From: Bordetella genomosp. 13
Lineage (GTDB): Bacteria; Pseudomonadota; Gammaproteobacteria; Burkholderiales; Burkholderiaceae_B
NCBI RefSeq assembly: GCF_002119665.1
Contig: NZ_CP021111.1
Location: 2,666,001 to 2,730,000 of the forward strand
DNA: 64,000 nucleotides
Reading direction: 5' to 3'
A model generated the notes under the pieces. It did no database searches. It was given only the letters and a program-made list of their open reading frames with translations, and had not been told where the DNA came from. The position numbers and the translations under genes are program-made. Each line of letters starts with the position of its first letter. Position 1 is the stretch's first letter. Positions 63,975 through 64,000 of this stretch are shown one piece after another.

Positions 63975-64000
63975 AGCGCCGCGCCCGTCAGCCGGCGACC

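Overview
The window is 64 kb of GC-rich, densely packed bacterial chromosome. The gene complement suggests a betaproteobacterium of the Burkholderiales, most like the Alcaligenaceae (Bordetella/Achromobacter type): DUF4148 exported protein, paired YcgR brakes, large Liv-type and SsuABC-type uptake systems, Ku/LigD, and GntR/AraC-controlled catabolic clusters. This is inference from family content; no species marker is present.

Layout. 1-3.7 kb: housekeeping and small genes (partial M50 protease, YciO/YrdC-like protein, YpfJ-like metalloprotease, three hypotheticals). 3.8-7.3 kb: a two-gene bacterial NHEJ module, Ku and a PE-ligase-polymerase LigD. 7.5-20.0 kb: thirteen tightly spaced co-directional genes: an exported MBL-fold hydrolase, a Gld/Nos-like ABC export set (ATPase, permease, GldG-like, DUF4340-like), then livHMGF, aldehyde dehydrogenase, SDR, zinc alcohol dehydrogenase and a periplasmic binding protein. 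20.2-24.0 kb: small lipoprotein, orphan TRAP binding protein, cyclase-family hydrolase, divergent AraC regulator, small unknown protein.

24.0-32.1 kb is a probable genomic island: copABCD, copRS and a DUF411 protein, with a broken tyrosine recombinase at the right edge directly beside the 3' end of tRNA-His. 32.3-45.8 kb is core-like: cardiolipin synthase, a PmtA-like methyltransferase, a BisC/TorA-like molybdoenzyme, a 3-hydroxyacyl-CoA dehydrogenase/SDR pair, a heavy-metal type two-component system facing a DUF4148 gene across a region with TGTCAG operator-like repeats, tRNA-Arg, outer-membrane phospholipase A, two YcgR paralogues and a GST. After an RlmI-like methyltransferase (45.8-47.0 kb) comes the most unusual locus (47.2-50.0 kb): a signal-less subtilisin, an 80-residue protein whose pattern resembles a free-standing I9 propeptide/inhibitor, and a signal-less NUC1-type DNA/RNA endonuclease.

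50.1-64.0 kb holds two adjacent nitrogen-compound gene clusters, each with its own GntR/FCD regulator: (a) an SsuABC-type transporter overlapping an AtzG-like small subunit and an AtzE-like amidase; (b) a Liv transporter in which LivM, LivG and LivF are one 838-residue polypeptide, with its permease and binding protein, divergent from an NTF2-like protein, a PuuE-like deacetylase and a second amidase. Operator-like palindromes sit in the control regions of both.
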